Made by a program: the position numbers and the translations under genes
Part shown: one piece after another, positions 59,690-64,000 of the stretch
Layout: every line of letters starts with the position of its first letter
Position numbering within the stretch: the stretch's first letter is position 1
NCBI GenBank assembly: GCA_008638375.1
Contig: CM018031.1
Location: 3,571,001-3,635,000 of the forward strand
Reading direction: 5' to 3'
Length of the DNA: 64,000 nt
Source: Nyssa sinensis
Lineage: Eukaryota; Streptophyta; Magnoliopsida; Cornales; Nyssaceae
The notes under the pieces: model-generated
What the model saw: only the letters and a program-made list of their open reading frames with translations
Databases searched by the model: none
What the model was told of the DNA's origin: nothing

Positions 59690-62600
59690 AATAAATAAAT
59701 AAATAAAATGAGATATTTCTAAATTTATACATAAAATAACTATGTTTTAAAGGAATATTAATGCAAAGTGTCGTTCTCACAGGTCAAAAGGCGAGTAGGC
59801 ATGTGCTTGTGTGAGGTAATGCCAATAATGCAGTCTTTAATTTTATGGTCACAACTTAAAGATGAAAAAAAAGTTTGGTAGTGACCATCTGCAACCACCA
59901 TTCAAATTTAAGTGTTTGTACGAGCTTATATAAGTTTAACCGTAATGTTTAAATTTGAAAAGACGTCACACTAATGTAATTGCCTTATTAAATAAGTGAT
60001 AGATACTTAATAAAGAATTGTTACAGTCATTTAAATAATATTTTTTAAGTCCTATTTATAAAAAAAAGATTAGAATTCGAATCAAAACAGTATAAATGAA
60101 CAAGTTTAAATTTTTAATGTTTAATAAATATTTTTTAATAGTATAAAAGTTTGTATTTATTTCTAAAATTTCCTTAAAATCTAAACAAAATAAATAAAAC
60201 TAAAAAAAATTAAAAATTTAATAACTCAAATTAATGTTTTTTAACCATTAAAATATATTTATTTCAGCTGTTATATTTCTAAATTCTATAAATCATTCAA
60301 TTCAATAATTAAAACACCCTTATTTTACAGTATGATTCCCCTTCTTTGAGACCAAAATTTGAAAGTGAAATTAAGTCATCTTGAGCAAAGCATTAATTAA
60401 TTGGAAAAAGACAAATATGGAGAGGACTCTCGTCCTCTCAAAACCGTGGGCCAAGAGCAATTCCAGGGGCGTGGGCGTCAACTTCAGCTTTAAGTAGCAA
60501 CTTGTTGAGTTTCTTCTTATCCTCTTCGCATCATCATCAATCTCTCATTCATTTTTCGCTTTTATTTTTATTTGCTTGCCACTTGGCTATAAATGGACTT
60601 GCATACAATCTTTATGAATAACCTGCATCACATGCCATCCACCTCTAAAAATGGATCACCCCACCTCTTTCATTTCCCATCTAAACACAATGCATGGGCC
60701 CCCATCGTAGATTGGCCAAGATTTTACATGGCCTCACTTGTTCAGTATTTTGATATTGTGGTGTGAAAAATAATAGTAACAATTAATTTTTATTTATTTA
60801 TTTTTAAATTAAAAATAATAAATTTTGATACAATCGAAACAAAATGAGTGAATTTGAATTTATTCTAATCGTACAGGATAACATGTGATGCAAGTGAGAC
60901 AAATTTAGAAATTTTTTTTTTTTTTTTTTCAAAACAATACGGGTTTGGAATAAGGACACCATATCTCATATCTGTCTCGTATAAAAAAAAAATTATCTTA
61001 AGTTTAAAAAAAAGAACTTATAAATTTCTTTTTGTTCACCATGTATATTTATATATCTAAAATTATAGTTACTATGTTATTATTGATATTTACACACAAT
61101 ATATATGTTTATACATGAATACTTTTATGTACATATACATATATATATATATGCCAATACACATATATGTATATATTTATTAATACACACTTATATCCAT
61201 TCCATTATAATCTTTTTTTGTGGTGTATTTAATGCTACTAAACAAAAGTTTATATAAAAAAACACCATCATACAATTAAAAAATTGTTCTTTTCAATGAT
61301 ATTTTCAAAATTTGTAACTATAAGCATTTTTCAATGGAATCTTAAATTCCTCAGTTTGATTATTAAAAAAAAAAAAAGAAGATTATAAAAATGTATTCAT
61401 TTACTTAGGTATGACAAGGATTGGCACTAGAATAATTTATAAAGTTTTTTATATAATATACTGCCTGTCCCTCGATCCCTTCAAGCGTTCCAATATCAAA
61501 TTTGTAACACACACACATCTATCTATCTATCTATATAAACTTGTCTGTTACGGGGATGTTGTCATGCTTAGATTCCGAAATGGCTTTTTGTCTATAAATT
61601 AAGAATTAAAGAAAAGAAAATCAGATTTAAATTGGCATTACAACAGTAGAAAACTTGGTTCCATCCACAGTTTGGGAATTGGGAAGTTGGAAGGTTGGAC
61701 CCGTTTATTTAGAATATTCAAGATATTAATAAATTAAATTAAATTATTAGATTGATGAAAATATTTTAATGAATCTGTCCAAACAATAACCATAAATATG
61801 TTTAAATTTAATTAATTAGCAAAATTATTCCATCAGATTGATGGACCCCTCCAATTAGCCACAACCATGAGTTCAAACATAGATGATAGAGAATAAAAAA
61901 TCTCTACTGCCTTATTATTTTTTATACATAATTAGTTTATTGTAGAAAATGTAAGAAAGATCAGGAAAGATACAAGTAACTAACAATAGTTCTAAGGACT
62001 GAGCTACTTGGATGCCCTCTAAATTTTGAAAATATAAAAATTTACATTTAAATATTCTCCCTCATTTTTTAGCATAAAAATAAAATTTCCTTCTAGATTT
62101 TGTAATAAAAAAAATGCATGTAAATTCTTTTCCAATTTAAAGAAAAACAATTTAGAGAAAATACTAAAAAGTCCTTCAAATAAATTTTTCAATCAAAAAA
62201 ATTCATGATATATTTTTTCTATTTAAAAAATTTTAAAAATAATAATAATAATATAAAAAAGTTCAATTATTAACTTTCATCTTAATACTGTTAAAAAAAT
62301 ATTAGTGATTAGACTAAGATAGCTTTTAATATACATTTTAGAAAAAACTAATAATATATATATATAATATAATATAAATGTTCCAATCTAAAAAAATAAT
62401 AACATTTTATGAAGTGAGATTTTTTTTTTAGACCTTCAAGACAAATATAAATTTTTTTTTTTTGAATTGAAGGGTTTATTTTATGAATTACTTAATATTT
62501 TTTAAAATATATATATTAAAAATTATTTTAGTCTAATCAAAATTATTTTTTAACAATATTAAGTTAGAAGTTAATAATTAAATTTTTTGTATTAAAAAAT

Positions 62601-62782
62601 TATATTTTAGATTAAATATTTATCATAAATTTTTAAGACTGAAAATTTTATTTAAAATTTTTTTTAGTATTTATTTTTACATATTTTTCTTTTAAAATCT
62701 TTCAAGTAATTTTAAATTAAATTGGAGATACCTCCTCTTACCTTGACATGAATTTTTATCATAATTTGTCATTTAAATATTA
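59690..62782. other. Gene-free, strongly AT-rich sequence
   Basis: A less AT-rich block at about 60420-60740 holds a TATA-like GGCTATAAATGG at about 60587 and a 57-codon open frame from 60594. It has no recognisable family and I do not call it a gene. AT microsatellites lie at about 61080-61170 and an (ATCT)n tract at 61517-61534. Confidence 0.5.
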
Positions 62783-63021
62783 TTCCCTCCGTCTCATTTT
62801 AAGAGTCTTTTATCGCTATTCATTTTAAGAATTTCATTTGAAAAGTTAATGTATTTTTAAGTTATAAATTTTTAAAACTATCCTTTATTATACCTAATAT
62901 AAATATAATTTATAATTAAATGAGGATAATATAAAAAATTTAAATAATTTTAAAATAATAAAATAATACTTCTAAAAAAATTAGAATACTCAAAAAAAGA
63001 GTATTAACTTGAGACGGAGTA
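62783..63021. mobile_element. Stowaway-type MITE upstream of the aluminium-induced protein gene
   Basis: The left end CCCTCCGTCTCATTTTAAGA and the right end, reverse complement ACTCCGTCTCAAGTTAATAC, are the CTCCGTC-type terminal repeats of Stowaway (Tc1/mariner) MITEs. A TA abuts the right end, and TAT abuts the left. The interior is AT-rich, about 240 bp in total, without coding capacity. It ends about 280 bases upstream of the TATA box of the next gene. Confidence 0.85.
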
Positions 63022-63145
63022 CAACATATTTATTTAATATAATTTGCATAAGGGATTGAGACACATATTTAATTAGAAGACAATTTTCTCGCAAGGAGCA
63101 AGTCTTGTCCATTAATTACTGGTTTACTCCAGTGTGTCCGTATGG

Positions 63146-63312
63146 TGACGTGATGGACGTAATCCATGGAATAGTTTCTGATAGCCTTCTAGTGGGTCCC
63201 GAGACGCATGCTTGTCAGTTTTTCATTGACGGGAAAAAAAGAAATTACCCTTAAATAATTAAAAAAGAAACTATGGAAATGGCTATAATACCCTCGTTCA
63301 TCTTCTATAAAT
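63146..63312 (+). promoter_or_regulatory. Promoter of the aluminium-induced protein gene
   Basis: CTATAAATGG at 63304-63312 is a TATA box about 130 bases upstream of the ATG at 63438. The leader would start near 63335 and contains (GA)n and (GT)n tracts. TGACGTGA at 63146-63153 is a bZIP/as-1-like motif of the kind found in stress-responsive promoters. Its function is inferred only. Confidence 0.6.
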
Positions 63313-63437
63313 GGCGAAGCCCGTCGCGTGGTCTTCTCCCATCCCGTGTCCAAGCCGTTAACTTTCTAGAGAGAGATAAGATCACGTATCTTCGCTTGTA
63401 GAGAGAGAGAGAGTGTGTGTGGGGGGTAGAGGCAGCT

Positions 63438-63640
63438 ATGTTAGGTGTATTTAGTAGCTCCATCGTGTCGCCTCCCGACGAGCTTGTGGCAGCCGGCTGC
63501 CGGACTCCTTCGCCAAAGATCACTGCGACGGCGCTGGTGAACCGGTTCCTCAATAGTAATGCCTCGGCGGTGTCGCTACAGATCGCCGACCACGTCCAGC
63601 TGGCGTACACTCACCACAACGAGTCGGCCTTACAGCCCAG
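63438..63640 (+). CDS. Aluminium-induced protein (DUF3700, YGL/LRDR family), exon 1, partial
   Basis: Exon 1 encodes MLGVFSSSIVSPPDELVAAG then CRTPSPKITATALVNRFL, ASAVSLQIADHVQLAYTHHN and ESALQPR. This is the highly conserved N terminus of the plant aluminium-induced/auxin-repressed-type proteins that share the fold of class II glutamine amidotransferases. The family has Leu rather than the catalytic Cys at position 2, as seen here, so it is not expected to be an active amidotransferase. The exon is 203 nt and ends CCCAG before a GTATAA donor, leaving a codon split after two bases. The remaining exons, with the YGL and LRDR motifs, lie beyond the right edge. The start is fixed by the family's MLGVF N terminus and the upstream TATA box. 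Nothing is broken in the visible part. Confidence 0.93.
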
Positions 63641-64000
63641 GTATAATACATGTTAAAATTACATCTATTAAAATCATGGACGCGTTGCGGTTCCATTCTC
63701 GCTTCTCGGCTGCTTCCGCCGTTAGTTGCGCCAGATCACCGTGGTGATCGTCTCGAATGTAATTATTAACACTTGAATTGGGGAAATGAATGTTGAAATG
63801 GGGTGTATGAGTAAATGATAATTGACCGTCTGATGAATTTGTCTTTTCCAATTTGTGTTAGAAGTCAATCGAAGTTAACTAATCTGACGGTTTGGAAAAT
63901 CTGATGGCTTTCTGTTTTTTGGTCTGAGATGATTTGGATGGTGATCCAATCCCTCCTATTACAACCTGGGCCCACACACAAGAGGACAAATTATTAGTGT
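63641..64000 (+). other. Intron 1 of the aluminium-induced protein gene (partial)
   Basis: This follows a GT donor directly after exon 1. I see no acceptor with the expected continuation of the protein before the window ends. Short open frames here are accidental. Confidence 0.6.

Noticed and set aside
60594..60767. 57-codon frame downstream of a TATA-like motif
   Set aside because: The ATG overlaps the TATA motif itself, and no family resemblance or splice context supports a gene.

Overview
The window is nuclear DNA of a flowering plant, very probably a eudicot. It is AT-rich, its genes have spliceosomal introns, and (TA)n and (CT)n microsatellites are frequent. Gene-free stretches of several kilobases are packed with decayed plant-type transposons. 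There is no operon structure, tRNA gene, rRNA gene or CRISPR array. The species cannot be named from the sequence.

I recognise five host gene loci. (1) A complete three-exon minus-strand gene at 26719-28450 encodes a MUTE-type bHLH factor (192 aa), which controls stomatal guard mother cell fate. (2) A minus-strand dual-specificity protein phosphatase of the DsPTP1 type lies at 35009-37492. Four coding exons are clear and the last short exon is not identified. Its introns hold a PIF/Harbinger-like element and tRNA-derived SINEs, and a LINE remnant lies downstream. (3, 4) Two plus-strand EDGP / basic 7S globulin / xylanase-inhibitor-like genes (43467-44736 and 51144-52468) both carry single-base frameshifts. 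A third copy survives only as a 3' tail at 52909-53018. (5) At the right edge (63438 onward) is exon 1 of an aluminium-induced protein gene (DUF3700, YGL/LRDR family), which continues beyond the window.

From left to right: 1-1760 is a decayed RTE-like LINE. 1761-17962 is gene-poor, with tandem repeats and a hairpin MITE. 17963-21074 is a 3.1-kb solo LTR with a TATCC target duplication. 23281-23571 is a complete 291-bp TRIM element with a GTGAG target duplication. Next come the MUTE and DsPTP1 genes. 40587-50367 is an imperfect tandem duplication of a 6.7-kb unit that contained the first EDGP gene. The second unit lost 3,486 bp, including the gene, and the first unit later gained a 172-bp MITE. 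51144-53018 holds the second and third EDGP copies. 53581-57130 is a non-autonomous hAT transposon with an 8-bp target duplication. It carries an apparently complete two-exon small gene with its own TATA box, and it is itself invaded by a three-LTR TRIM array mixed with copia sequence. 57139-63437 is gene-free apart from a MULE-type MITE and a Stowaway-type MITE close to the aluminium-induced protein gene.

The strongest candidates for something undescribed are the gene-carrying hAT element, the chimeric three-LTR TRIM inside it, and the well-ordered history of duplication, gene deletion and MITE insertion at the EDGP cluster. The genes do not form one pathway. MUTE and the phosphatase are developmental or signalling genes, and the EDGP-like genes belong to an apoplastic defence/cell-wall family.
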